Origin: Siderastrea siderea
Lineage: Eukaryota > Cnidaria > Anthozoa > Scleractinia > Rhizangiidae
DNA length: 64,000 nucleotides
Assembly: GCA_964030785.1 (NCBI GenBank)
Contig: OZ034966.1
Span: forward strand, 1,978,701 to 2,042,700
Direction: 5' to 3'
Part shown: in pieces, positions 53,971 to 64,000 of the stretch
How the letters are laid out: each line of letters starts with the position of its first letter
How positions within the stretch are numbered: position 1 is the first letter of the stretch
Notes under the pieces: model-generated
What the model was told of the DNA's origin: nothing
Database searches by the model: none
What the model saw: the letters and a program-made list of their open reading frames with translations, nothing else
Position numbers and translations under genes: made by a program

Positions 53971-54220
53971 GCGTACATCTTATCCAAAAGATTGTTTTTC
54001 TGATCAAAGATTTTGGTTGTTCTGCGTCTCATCACCTGAAATACTTTAGTTGACTTATCTGAAGAACAGAAAGTGAGCTAATATATTTCATTTTACATAC
54101 AGCTCCCATGATTCCCTGCAGGTGTGTTACTGAGAGGAAACGTGGCATTTTAATCTGATTGGTTTTGCCTGCGTTTGTATCGCTTCGCTTACCTAAGCTA
54201 CACCGCCTTAATGACACATG

Positions 54221-54297
54221 GGGGCAGTACGGCTGAGTGCCTTAGCGACGAGGTTGATTTAACTACGTCGCTCCGGCTTTAAATCCCACTCAGGCCA
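54221..54297 (+). repeat. tRNA-derived SINE head (degenerate)
   Basis: The order GTACGGCTGAGTGCCTTAGCG (A-box-like) then GGCTTTAAATCCCACTCAGG (B-box-like) with about 30 bp between resembles a Ser/Leu-type tRNA promoter. The sequence does not fold as a complete tRNA and continues into unrelated sequence, so a SINE head is more likely than a tRNA gene. Confidence 0.45.
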
Positions 54298-54438
54298 CTA
54301 GCTATAGCTGGAGTTGTTCATTACGTAACCTCCCTTTCAACGGCAACCGCGGACAGGCTTTTAGAAGAACACCATTACTGTATGGCATTAGATTATATCC
54401 AAGTGACGCCTTTTTTCAATTTTTTTTTTCGTTGTCAG

Positions 54439-54646
54439 ACGCGAATTAAAGCAAGACTGTTTCACTGAGAAGAACAAAGTAATGCATCAAGACATCAAAA
54501 ACGTTTACGTTTTAAAAGAGGAAGAAACTGGCTTCCAACGACGGTCTTCCTATCTGTTAAAAGTGTGGCACAAACTGAAAGGACGTCCAAGTGCGTTCAT
54601 TAATCTGGGTCAAAACTGTATAATCGTCTCAGCACAGACGGATTAA
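54439..54646 (+). CDS. Candidate terminal exon of unknown gene
   Basis: A strong acceptor (a T-rich tract then gttgtcag) is followed by an open frame of 68 codons to TAA, phase 2 in. It contains DCFTEKNKV, VYVLKEEETGF and YLLKVWHKLKGRPSAFI. The alternating strands and GRPSAFINLGQ recall a netrin-like (NTR) domain, but the match is weak. Phase 2 would also fit splicing from either copy of protease exon 2. No partner exon upstream is identified. The 3' half is duplicated downstream in decayed form. Confidence 0.35.
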
Positions 54647-55470
54647 GACACCAAAATCATTCATTATCTGAATCACGCTGATGGGGAAGTCAAAAAGAAG
54701 GAAGAGTTATCATATGACCAAGTACTTAGTCAAATTTGTTATTTATAAAATGTATCAGGAGAAGCGAAATTTCCAGTTGTCTGCAATGTTTTTCTCTTAT
54801 CGGCGGCAACCTGACTAAACTTCGTCGTCTCAGCACAGACGGATTTTGAAAGAGGAAGAAACTGGCTTCCACGAACGACCCTCCCGTCTGTTAAAAGTGT
54901 GGCACACAATGGAATCACGTCCGAGTGCGTTCATTAACCAGGGTCAATGTCTCAGCACAGACGGATTAAGGATGAAACTGGCTTCCACGAACGACCCTCC
55001 CATCTGTTAAAAGTGTAGAACAATCTTAAGCACGTCCGTGTACGTTTCTTAACCGGGGTCAACGTCTCAGCACAGACAGATTAAGACAGCAAAAACAGTC
55101 AAGACCAGTAGCACGCTGATGCGGAAATCAAAAAGAAGATCAAATTACCATATGACCAAGTAGTCAAATTCAGTTATTTATAAAATATATCAGGAGAAGC
55201 GAAATTTTTAGTTGTCTCGAATGTTCTTCTCTTATAAGTGGCACAACTAGAAGGATTAAGAAGACTTAGCGAAACAATACACAGTCACTAGCACATTGAT
55301 GCGGAAGTAAAAAAGAAGAAGGTCACACCATATGACCAAGTCCTCAATTTTAGTTATTTATAAAAGATTTCAGGACATCTGGAGAAGCGATGTTATCAAT
55401 AGTCAACAGTGTTTTTATCTAGTCGCACATCTAAACAGGGTCACGTCAGCACAAACGGATTTTAAATACA
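54647..55470. repeat. Decaying tandem copies of the candidate exon and its flank
   Basis: The unit GAAACTGGCTTCCACGAACG...CTGTTAAAAGTGT...GTCTCAGCACAGACGGATTA occurs at about 54844-54967 and 54974-55085 besides the original at 54528-54646. A second unit (CATATGACCAAGTAC...ATTTATAAAATGTATCAGGAGAAGCGAA) occurs at about 54713, 55150 and 55330. Copies have lost their frames. Confidence 0.75.
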
Positions 55471-55702
55471 CCAAGAGTTGAAATTAAAAGTGTTCTCATG
55501 TAGCAACAGGTCAAAACGTCGCCGTTGCGTATAATATTCTTTCTTTGTAAAGCTAAGGAGACACAGATATGGCAAGAAAATACCAGTACATACCTACATA
55601 CTTTATTCAAGATTCGGGTGTTACTGGCGATGGCAAGTATTACTCGTTAGGTCCTTAAAAATATAATAAAACAAAGGAACCATGTTTTTCCTTTTCACAC
55701 AG

Positions 55703-55954
55703 GAAAAGATTTGCTGTTTTTGGATGCAAGGGTGTGGAAATTTGACCTTTACCTGTGTTGCAAATGTGGCACTGACACTCGCAGTGTCGGAGCGGCACTT
55801 TTGGGCAACACGCCATCGATTCATGGCGATATGCGCGACCCACGGAATAATTCACCATCATTAAGCACGTTGGTTCGCAGCGAAAAGAAGTACTTAGGTG
55901 CAGAGATATATTCAAGGGTGCCATACGACCATGATGTCCTCAATTTGTTGCAGG
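55703..55954 (+). CDS. Candidate internal exon of unknown gene
   Basis: 252 nt, phase 1 in and out, between a good acceptor (tttttccttttcacacag) and donor (gtaagt). It is open throughout and includes YLCCKCGTDTRSVGAALLGN and YLGAEIYSRVPYDHDVLN. I recognise no family. The minus strand is also open here with clustered cysteines (CECQCHIC), so the coding strand is not certain. Confidence 0.35.
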
Positions 55955-55994
55955 GTAAGTTTTTTTCGTTCCTTGTTGCTGTACCTTTTTTCCA

Positions 55995-56477
55995 GTGAAA
56001 AAGTTTGCCATGACCTTACTTTATATTCATGATGATTTTTTGTTGCGGTGTTGTGTCGATCAGCGTAAACTTCTGCTGAGAAAAGAGATCGCTAATGTGA
56101 CAGGGATAGCACGGTACAACTTTGAGATGTTAATGCCGAGGCTCACAACTGGCACACGATACAGTGACAATAATACTCTTTTGTGTGTACGCTGAGAAAT
56201 GACGGAACCTCATTTATCTGATCCTAGAAAGGCGAAAGTGAAGCATGATTATCAAACGTGTCTACTGATCCAAAAGAACATGACAAAGTTCTTGTTTGTT
56301 TATGGATATTCTAAATTGCTCAACCGGAGAGGGAGCTACTCAAATTACATTTGCGAGGTTGGTCCGAGCAAAAATGGTGTTCAAATGTCCTTTTGTTGTC
56401 GTTTACCTTCATCTGTTTGGAAGACATCGATCACGTTCGGCATTTTATTTGAAGTGAAAGATACACGTTCTTCATAA
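55995..56477 (+). other. Two short unrecognised frames
   Basis: 55995-56195 and 56199-56477 are open on the + strand in different frames and have no motif. They may be remains of the same unit as the candidate exon upstream. Confidence 0.2.
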
Positions 56478-56567
56478 ACACTTTTACTACTAAAAGCACT
56501 TCTCTTCCATATTTTATTTGAAGTTGTCCCAGAGCTAGACCCTCTTGCTTGGCCCTCGGTACTGTAT

Positions 56568-57865
56568 ACCAGGCATAACTAATCGATGACATCAATGACA
56601 TCAATGAAATCAATGAGTAATCAATAGGTAATCGATAGGTAATCAGTTGATTGGTCATTGATTATTGCCGATGATCAATGAGTAATCGATGACTAATCGA
56701 TAGGCCACAAAATTTTTGGTCATCGATTAGTCATCGATTGCATCGATTAGTCATTGATTGCATTGATTAGTCATGGAATGTGAAAATTCTACAAAGATTT
56801 CAAACAAGATGTTCCGTTCTCGAAAATACACCGTTCTGGACTCTTTTCGGTTCGTCCAAAAAATTCCAGCAACTCCATCTTCTGAAGGCATCCTTTTACT
56901 CGATGACAAAATTCTCTCAGAAATCGAGGGACACCGTCAGAGACTGGAGATGCAACAAAAGAAATTGAAGGAAGCGGAAGAGAAAGAAAAGAATGAAATA
57001 ATAGAACGTATGAAACAGGGGCCTGCCGAAAACATGACAGTAGCGGTTCTAAAACAACTCTTAAAAGATAAAGGAATCGCGTTTAGCTCAAAGGCAAAAA
57101 AATCGGATCTTGCAAAAATATTTAATATTCAAACTTGTACACGCCATAACAATGTTACATTATTATGGTTACACGTGAAAAGAGCACCAACAGTAGAAAT
57201 GCTTGCAGCTGTTACGGTGCATAATGTAACTGCTTATGACGGCTGTTTCCCTAAGCCGAAGCAGTTTTACTTTACTGACAAACATCCACCGAACAAAATC
57301 TATAACCACGTAGTCGATTCTTGTCAGCGTTCTTGTTAGTTTCATTTTCAGACTGGTTAGTTACTGTTCAGTTATACATGTTTTGTTATTAATTGAAGAG
57401 TTGGGTAAAGTGAAATATTGCACAATTAAGAATAATCTGTATTTGTGATTAGCACTTCACGTCTCGACATTCTTGAAGGTTATTTGACCTTTTGTGAAGG
57501 TGTGATTTCGTCAACAGGAACGCCAGTTATAAAGAAAAATACGTCTAACACAGATAAAAAATCACCAATGAAAAAAAATGGTACAAGAAAGCAAGAAATG
57601 TGTCTTTTGTGCGCAGTATAATAGTCGATGAGTAATCGATAAGTCATCGATGAGTAATCAATAACATCAATAGGTAATCAATTACATCAATGAGTAATCG
57701 ATGTCATCGATGAGTAATCGATAGGCCACAAAATTTTTGGGCTTCGATTAGTCATCGATTACTCACTGATCATCGCCAATAATCAATGACTAATCAACTG
57801 ATTACCCATCGATTACTCATTGATTACCAATTGATGTCATTGATCATCGATTAGTTATGCCTGGT
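56568..57865. mobile_element. TIR element with ATCGAT-rich ends carrying a SAP gene
   Basis: The ends ACCAGGCATAACTAATCGATGA and TCATCGATTAGTTATGCCTGGT are near-perfect inverted repeats (one mismatch). GTAT flanks both sides (56564-56567, 57866-57869). The subterminal 190-250 bp at each end is made of many short variants of ATCGATGAGTAATCGAT, in both orientations, and both ends share TAGGCCACAAAATTTTTGG. A 188-codon ORF lies between. Subterminal repeats of this kind serve as transposase binding sites in several DNA transposon families. I cannot assign a superfamily. Confidence 0.75.
56773..57339 (+). CDS. SAP-like domain protein with coiled coil, in a TIR element
   Basis: 188 codons from ATG (56773) to TAG, uninterrupted. 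Residues 48-81 are a charged heptad-like coiled coil (EGHRQRLEMQQKKLKEAEEK). Residues 88-117 resemble a SAP helix-turn-helix (TVAVLKQLLKDKGIAF, then KKSDLAKIF), a DNA-binding motif in chromatin proteins and some transposases. The C-terminal part has several Cys and His (CTRHNN, TVHNVTAYDGC, CQRSC). It lacks a nuclease, so it could be the N-terminal piece of a transposase or a stand-alone DNA-binding protein. It fills the space between the repeat-rich ends. Confidence 0.6.
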   Translation: MECENSTKISNKMFRSRKYTVLDSFRFVQKIPATPSSEGILLLDDKILSEIEGHRQRLEMQQKKLKEAEEKEKNEIIERMKQGPAENMTVAVLKQLLKDKGIAFSSKAKKSDLAKIFNIQTCTRHNNVTLLWLHVKRAPTVEMLAAVTVHNVTAYDGCFPKPKQFYFTDKHPPNKIYNHVVDSCQRSC

Positions 57866-58189
57866 GTATAAAGCGCCACTGTCTTGTGTGTCGCTTTGGA
57901 GATTCTATTTTAATTTGTTGGCCTACGCGATAAGAGGGCAAGTGAATCCTCCCTTATGTGAGGATGGAATACAATTACAAATGAGTTTGTTGATTTTCTC
58001 CTAAGAATTATAGATCCTTTAGGGAGACGTGGGCTTAAGGGGACGTAAATGCCGAACGTGATCGATGTCTTCCAAACAGATAAACGCAAACGACAACAAA
58101 AGGATATTTGTAACCCACTGCATGCAAGTAGTCAATTCATACCTCACTAATCTGCACGTATTATATAGGTTCCGATCTGTCCTTGAAAG

Positions 58190-59660
58190 GTTACGAAAGT
58201 GCCCTATGTTGTGGTCACTGTTTGTTTAAAAGCAGTAAAATCCATTTCTCTGCCAAATTGTAGCTATTGACTTACCATGTACACGCCACACGATTCTCTC
58301 AATTATCACAGCACTTTAAATCTGAGTTATTTTGGCTCACAAAAATCTGCCGTGTATGTGTTTGACTTTTCATGTCCGTAAAAAAAGAATCACGATTCGG
58401 AAAAGCCCGGTTTTTTTACATCGCAACTTTGAACAGACAAGTTTGACAAATTCAATCAGTCAATCGCCCTATAATGTTAGGGCAAGTTGGATATCATTTG
58501 GCAGTCTAACCAAGAAAACTTGGAGTGAATCGGATAAATCTTTATTTTTTATGGAGATTTCAAGTTACCGACGTCTAAAAAGCAGCGAAGTTAAAAGTTC
58601 CCTATTTGCTAGAAGTTCCAGAAGGTAGTTTCGCCATAATTTCTTGAGAGATGGACTTCAACACAATCAAATTAAACATTAGTGTGATAGCAATAGTTGA
58701 CCAAAAATTCAACTTTGTCCTAAAAAGGAATTACAGCTCTTAAAATGTATTTATTCCAGTTTGGTGTTTTTTTTAGGATAATGGCGGTAAGGGTAGAGTA
58801 TATGGTTCCAAGAACTGTATATATGACTCAATATAAAGATAAATTATAATATAAAAAAGCGCAATCTTAATAGTGTAATACACATGTGACTGCCTGTGAG
58901 GTATTCTGTTGCTTAAAAGTATTTCCAAAGCGATGCACAAAACAATGAAGCTTTATACAGTACCAAGACAATTACCATCGCTCTCTCTCTCTCTCTCTCT
59001 CTAGAGGAAAAGTGGGGCACTTTAGGAACAACTTTCTCTTTTGGAAATAATTTCCCCAATTTAAAGTCGTAACTGCTGAAACCTACGCTCCAAACACCTC
59101 CCTCAAAGAGCCTTAATCAAGCAAATTCCAAATCGAAAACATTAAAACTACAGAGAGTAAGCCACATAATTGTCGCTAAGAGGGTACAAAAGTTCCCTAC
59201 GTCGTGGTAAGCGCTATTTTATTTGCTCTCAAATCCATTTCCACATCAGATTGTAGCTATTGCCTTACCATTTATTCGCCACACGATTCTCTCGCTTACC
59301 ACAGCACTTTAAATTGGAGACATTGCGATCCAGAAAAATCTGTCGTGTATGTGTTTGAATTTTCATGCCTTTGAAAGGAATCACAGTTCGCAAAAAGCCC
59401 ATTTTTTGCGACGCGAGTTTGGTAAGGCGATTGTGCTACTTTGAACCAATGTCCATCCACGCAAATTTGAGGGACTGGTTTAAGATGTCTATTGGTAATC
59501 TAACAAAAGAAAAGCGAAGTGAATTGGATGTTTCCTTATTTTTTGGTGAATTTTTTAAGTTACCAATGTCTCAAAACGGCCTAGTTACGAAAGTTCCTGC
59601 TTTGCTAGAAGTTCTAACAAGTGATCTCGGCATAATTTCTTTAGCCTAGTGTGGAAATAA
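58190..59660. repeat. Direct duplication of a 430-470-bp segment
   Basis: 58190-58620 and 59186-59660 align in the same orientation (CCACACGATTCTCTC, CACAGCACTTTAAAT, GTGTATGTGTTTGA, GCTAGAAGTTC). Each copy begins with a variant of GTTACNAAAGTKCCCT and has another near its end. The open frames in the two copies (58332-58628, 59365-59649) do not match as proteins, so the segment is probably non-coding. Confidence 0.75.
58981..59002. repeat. (CT)n microsatellite
   Basis: Eleven CT units between the two copies of the direct duplication. Confidence 0.95.
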
Positions 59661-62394
59661 AGCAGTAGTAAACCAGTGCATAAACCGGCCCACATACTTC
59701 AGTTAATTTATTCACTGATAGATACCAACCATTCAGCGGGCTCAGATAGCGGTGACTACCATAACGCACAGCTTAAAGGTCGACATCAACACGTGCATCA
59801 CGTCGGACTATCAGGTCGCCATCAAACTCAGTTATAAAATGGGGTTGGTAGGGCCTGCACGACTCCTATTTCAAGTCTTTGTACATGGCGCCTTTTATCT
59901 GTCTTTTGACCAGTTTTGCTTCTTGTGTTTGTGCAGTGGGTTTAGTTTGGAGGATTTTTAAATGGTGACTGAATTGAGCCGTTACAACTTAGGTGTCGCA
60001 TTTTTAAGAGTTAGATCTCGAGCTCATATCTGATCAATTTTCTGATAACTGGTGGATATCTTGTGACTTGCGCTGTTTGGTATTCTCAGTTAAATTTGAC
60101 CTCTGATCGTTTGCAGTTACCAAGTCTGATCCTAGTAAAGAGAAAGTGCGCAGGAGATGAAGTCTAAAACGTGAAATTCATACGCATATGGCTGATACTT
60201 CACACCGAAACGTCTAATAAGAGATTTATTATCCAACTTAACCTTTTTCAACCCTTTTCAGTAACTTGAAAGAAAACTTACTACAAGTGTAACAGGATGA
60301 GCGCGCGCACAGTACTGTACAATAACCAACTGTAAAATATCGGGGGATATTTGTACTCGTTTCGCCGGCTTTCTGTACAATAACTAATGCAGTTGGATAA
60401 TAAGTAGTCCTTTCATCTACAGTAAGAACAAAGTTTGAGGCCGTTCGCGCTTACTGCCTTGGTGCATACTTTTTTGCCTTTTTACCACACACAGTCCGTG
60501 TCGCAATGCGACGGCATACCTTAAGTCGAGGGCCGTAAAATATAAACAGTAATGCGTGGTGAACGATTTGTTCGTCCGATCTTCTTTCGATAATCTTTCA
60601 TTATTAGAGCAAACATTGAAGTGGAAAGTTCATGGGCAAATTGCACTAAAAATGCGGCAGAGCAACTTCCCGTGCAAATAATTTCCATATTCGCAATGTA
60701 AACAGTAAAGTACCATGAACGTAACTCTTCATACAAAATGCGTTTCCTCGGACGCATTTCTTACATTAAAGCAAGATTTTTCACAGAGACAACCAACTAC
60801 ATGAATTAAATTCGAAATCAATCGAGTAAAATAAAAAAAAGCGGCTATATTTGGCAGTATTTGTTAAATGTACTGAAATTTCATGGTCGCCCAAAACATC
60901 TTGCAATGTATTAATCTGAAAAGTTATAAATAATGAGGTCGCAGCTCGACTTGCAAATATACAGAAACTGAAAAATTCGACCTAGAAATTTTTCAAGAAA
61001 TTCACTGTTTCCATGAGCTAGTTGTGAGGGAAAGTGCTACAGCTGTTGTGTTTCCACGCGACCTAATACAATCTTGTGACGCAATATTTCTCACGAGTTT
61101 TGAAAAACAAAACTGATGTCTGTACGGTTTACTGGTGTTGAGATTCACTCGTTCGCTAAGCAATGCTTGCTTGTTTGTGGACCGAGTCTTTCAGTCCTCC
61201 GAAGTGATTTGTGTCTGACTAATCATTTCCAATCAATGATTTGTGTATGATGCGTGTCCGACAAATAGACATACGCAGCGTCTCTGGATCCAAAATTTCT
61301 TAGACCAAACTCGAACTTTTCCTTCTCGTGGCCAGAGAATTTACTCGAAATTTACGTTGACTTTCTACGGGAATAAAATGAGGCAAAGGGAACCAAAAAC
61401 TTCAGTTTCTCCCCCCCCCCCCCCCCTTCAAAACAGCTGCTCTGCGAGATTTATATACTGAACACATGTGCGGTTAAAAGGAAACACACGCAGTATGACT
61501 GACGGAAAAAGAACCCACAAGTTTCCTTGAATACCGTGCACCTCCTAGAAAGAGATTTTTGATTTACTAACACCGTCACATTACCCATATATTCCCTTCG
61601 GGCATTTACTGATGCTAAGTCGTCATTACCCATTTATTCTGTTCGGGCGTTTAGTGATGAAACGTCATCATTACCCACTTATTTCGTGCGCGCCCTGTTC
61701 TGGCAAATGGAGATTTGATCTGGTATATATACCTACTGTATATTTTAACTGTAAGTACTTAACTTCCCTTTACTTTATATACGCGCGAGCTAAAAGGATG
61801 CCTCCTCGGAATTTTGCCTCTAGGCAAAATCCCTGCGGGGGCAAATACCAAACCTTTGCCTTAAACGATAAGCTTACAAACAACACCTTTCTGGCAATAT
61901 TTGAAAAAGGTAAATGGCAGTTGGTACGTAAATCCTGAAAAGTGAATTTCGTTTTCGCAGTCAAGATCACCCCCACCCATGCTTTAATTTGCTATATTCA
62001 TTGAACATATACGTACTGTATAGCGAGTCGTGGGGATGCGCTTATTCGAGCATTTACAGTGTTTTCCCAATATCAGCTATGAAAGCCTTATCAAGTAGCA
62101 AAGGCCTATTTCTTCAAAGTTTAACTCGTACCTTATCTTCAAAACGAATGCGAGCACCCCATTTTTCTGGTAAAGCAGTAACCGCAGCAGAAATTTGGAC
62201 AGCAATCGCCCATAAGAAAAGTTTTTTTCAGCGAACGTACTTAAGAAACAAATAAGTGCGTCTACCGTGTTGCCATTGAGGTTTAGTGTGTTAAAGGTCT
62301 AATTAATTTTCGGTGAACACTCATTGAAAAAATTGGCAAATAAACCTAGCATTTCATGTAAAAAAAATAATGATTTGAATAGTTGGTAGTGGGC
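59661..62394. other. No supported gene; local repeats
   Basis: A 44-bp unit (CATTACCCATTTATTC... GGGC.TTTA.TGATG) is repeated about 2.5 times at 61578-61690. 61790-61850 belongs to the same dispersed family as 1741-1815. A poly-C tract lies at 61411-61427. A frame at 59752-59961 (DINTCITSDYQVAIKLSYK) is protein-like but has no clear splice sites. Confidence 0.45.
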
Positions 62395-62601
62395 GTTACC
62401 TAAGTGCCCCATTTTGTTACCAAAGTGCCTGATTCCGTGACAAAAGTGCCCGAGTTGTTACAAAAGTGCCCTACTTTCGGTTACGAAAGTGCCCTAAAAA
62501 AGTTACAAAAGTTCCCTGTCGTTACTAAAGTTCCCTAGTTCGTTACCAAAGTTCCCTTTTTTCGTTACCAAAGTTCCCTTTCAATGTGACAAAAGTGCCC
62601 C
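62395..62601. repeat. 21-bp repeat array, GTTACNAAAGTKCCCT core
   Basis: Ten copies of a 16-bp core at 62395, 62416, 62437, 62457, 62480, 62502, 62521, 62542, 62564 and 62586. Spacing is 19-23 bp and the 3-7 bp between cores are not conserved. The first copies read AGTGCCC, the middle ones AGTTCCC. The same core occurs singly at the edges of the duplication at 58190-59660. Confidence 0.9.
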
Positions 62602-62605
62602 TTCC

Positions 62606-62614
<9 letters not shown>

Positions 62615-62656
<42 letters not shown>
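62615..62656. repeat. (CT)n microsatellite
   Basis: About 21 units, directly after the 21-bp array. Confidence 0.95.
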
Positions 62657-62661
<5 letters not shown>

Positions 62662-62712
62662 CAGACTCGTTTAATTATAATCTTAACGTCTTTGTTTTTT
62701 TTTTCCCATCAG

Positions 62713-62776
62713 ATTCTGCTGTGGTCATTTTTTGTTGTATGGATCTTCTCCAGATATAGCACGGAGGCTCAGTCCA
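62713..62776 (+). CDS. Signal-peptide exon of a second CCP-protein gene
   Basis: 64 nt between a strong acceptor (tttttttttcccatcag) and gtaagt, phase 0 in and phase 1 out. It encodes ILLWSFFVVWIFSRYSTEAQS, a hydrophobic stretch followed by a plausible signal-peptidase site near EAQS. The phase 1 end fits the CCP exon at 63460. The initiator Met must be in a short upstream exon that I did not find. Confidence 0.55.
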
Positions 62777-63459
62777 GTAAGTTACCCAATCTGCCACTGC
62801 ACTGCAGATTTGTAAGGTTCAGGATGGTCGAAAAGACAGCACACAACTCGCAAGACTTATAAAACACACAAACCTGAAAAACATGTGAATATAGACAGCG
62901 TTAGGTCCTCGAAGGTTAGACATTCAAGTTTTTACATGGTTAAAACATGGTTAAGTGATAAGCTTGAATAAAAATGAAACCGGTACTGAATAGATACAGC
63001 TATACCACACACACACATTTATTCTCACTGTTACGTTGGATTACCTCTTAAGGGGGCAACACGTGTGGTAATTATTCTGTATTCATCTTTTGGAATAAGG
63101 CCAGCCGAATACACTCTATTGTATTTAGCAGTGACTGATCTCCCTAAAACGCAATAATTATCTTCTTTGCACTTAATACAACTGACTTTGATTCTTGACT
63201 CTGACTCTTGACTCTGATAATGACTTACGCTCGGGTTGTCGAAACGTCAGTCAATGTCATCACAAACAGTCCTTCTCAGGACTACACTCACCTGGACGAT
63301 CATACTTCACCGACTTACAACAATTCCCATAACGACCTTCTATCATTAAAATCAACATTAACATTTCAAGAGTAATGTAAGAGGTTTGATTTCAAAAGTG
63401 TAGTTATAGTTGGATTATTGCAGTATTTCCCCTAATTTTATCTATCTTTTTTTCGATAG
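62777..63459. other. Intron with Penelope tail remnant
   Basis: Contains, on the + strand, a degenerate hammerhead-like core (CTGATAA ... GTCGAAACGTCAGTC, 63214-63252) followed by GGACTACACTCACCTGGACGATCATACTTCACCGACTTAC (about 63282-63323), which also occurs inverted at 33766-33870. Confidence 0.5.
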
Positions 63460-63630
63460 CTTTATCTTGCAGTAGACCGCCGTCTGTGTTGAACGCGCAG
63501 GTTTGGTACGATTCCGCTTCTGGCATTTCCAATGTTACTTATATCTGTAACACAGGCTACACGTTATTTGGTTCACCGCACAGAATTTGCCGAGCGAATG
63601 GAGACTGGGAAGGAGTGGCACCTTACTGCT
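63460..63630 (+). CDS. CCP/sushi exon 1 of a second gene
   Basis: 171 nt, phase 1/1, between cgatag and gtatgt. It encodes one CCP module: SCSRPPSVLNAQ, VTYICNTGYTLFG, HRICRANGDW and PYC, so all four cysteines, the GYTLFG turn and the tryptophan are present. It differs from the three CCP modules of the factor B-like gene. The gene continues beyond the window, so whether it is a second factor B paralogue or another CCP protein cannot be told. Confidence 0.82.
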
Positions 63631-64000
63631 GTATGTATTTTAATATTCATATGACGTCGTCAGACCAAAAAACAGTACGTGTTTCCTCGAAGAGCTCACA
63701 AAGAAAGGCTCACCTGTAAAAATGAAACGCGCTCTGCTACAAGCGAGAATTGTTCTTAGTGTTAACTCTGAGTTACCCAGTTGTTAGTGTTAACTCTGAT
63801 TTACTGATTAAATCACTACCTTGGTGCCTTCTTTCGCAGACTTTAAAAGTACTTGCTAAAATCATTCAGATATGGGAGGGGAAATTTCCGCGTTCTTGCT
63901 TTTCGCAAGATTACTAACTCTACCGCTGAAATAGTTTTATTTTTAATTGACACGAAGAAAAAGTAATCACGGTTATCTATTGGGGTTTAGTTTTATGGGG
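63631..64000. other. Intron start; nothing recognised
   Basis: A short direct repeat (GTTAGTGTTAACTCTGA twice, 63758-63799) is the only pattern seen. Confidence 0.5.

Larger units (their letters stand above)
56382..58110. repeat. Outer inverted repeat enclosing the SAP element
   Basis: The arms 56382-56443 and 58049-58110 (62 bp) are inverted copies with few mismatches, including GATCGATGTCTTCCAAACAGA. They lie outside the SAP-carrying element, which may have inserted into an older fold-back element. Confidence 0.8.

Noticed and set aside
54221..54297. Functional tRNA gene
   Set aside because: A- and B-box-like blocks are present but the stems do not close; a SINE head fits better.
59752..59961. 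NTR-like exon (CITSDYQVAIKLSYK)
   Set aside because: Looks protein-like, but there is no credible donor or acceptor and the rest of the frame is hydrophobic noise.
62395..62601. CRISPR array
   Set aside because: Repeats of 16 bp with 3-7 bp gaps in a eukaryotic genome, without spacers or cas genes.

Overview
The window looks like nuclear DNA of an anthozoan cnidarian, most likely a stony coral. This is inferred from compact phase-1 exons set in AT-rich introns, many invertebrate-type transposons (Ty3, L1-like and CR1/L2-like LINEs, Penelope, pogo, TA-flanked MITEs), and one complement gene of a type known from cnidarians. No species can be named from the sequence alone.

The main gene is a complement factor B-like protein on the + strand. 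Nine exons keep one reading frame through every splice junction: three CCP/sushi exons (3212-3379, 9978-10145, 18536-18733), three VWA exons (24966-25194, 26569-26873, 32703-32837) and three trypsin-like protease exons (34680-34796, 37642-37766, 41593-42217). CCP3-VWA-SP is the architecture of factor B/C2, the zymogen that binds C3b and is cut to form the C3 convertase. A basic site (PPR before AINL) lies exactly 17 residues before the end of the first MIDAS aspartate, as in human factor B. The signal-peptide exon was not found and is probably upstream of the window.

The last two protease exons were copied in tandem (second set 48234-48357 and 49893-50515) without the first protease exon, giving two possible 3' cassettes. 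Each cassette has a single-base homopolymer insertion in a different exon. In the first cassette an alternative splice donor at 37742 would restore the frame. The second cassette also has Gly193 of the GDSGG motif replaced by Arg.

The introns are full of mobile DNA. They hold a MULE-like and a Harbinger-like fold-back (upstream of CCP1), a degraded Ty3 element (4090-9916), a 3-kb TIR element (10376-13437), a CCAA minisatellite plus hairpin, a 5.7-kb element with about 430-bp inverted repeats (19198-24903), a Penelope element with a hammerhead-like motif (28959-30024), a pogo relic (30893-31733) and several MITEs. Five of these repeats end only 28-106 bp before a splice acceptor.

Downstream of the duplication lie mostly repeats: a TIR element carrying a SAP-domain ORF (56568-57865), a possible isolated terminal exon with decaying copies (54439-55090), a 21-bp repeat array (62395-62601), and the start of a second CCP protein gene (signal-peptide exon 62713-62776, CCP exon 63460-63630) that runs off the right edge.
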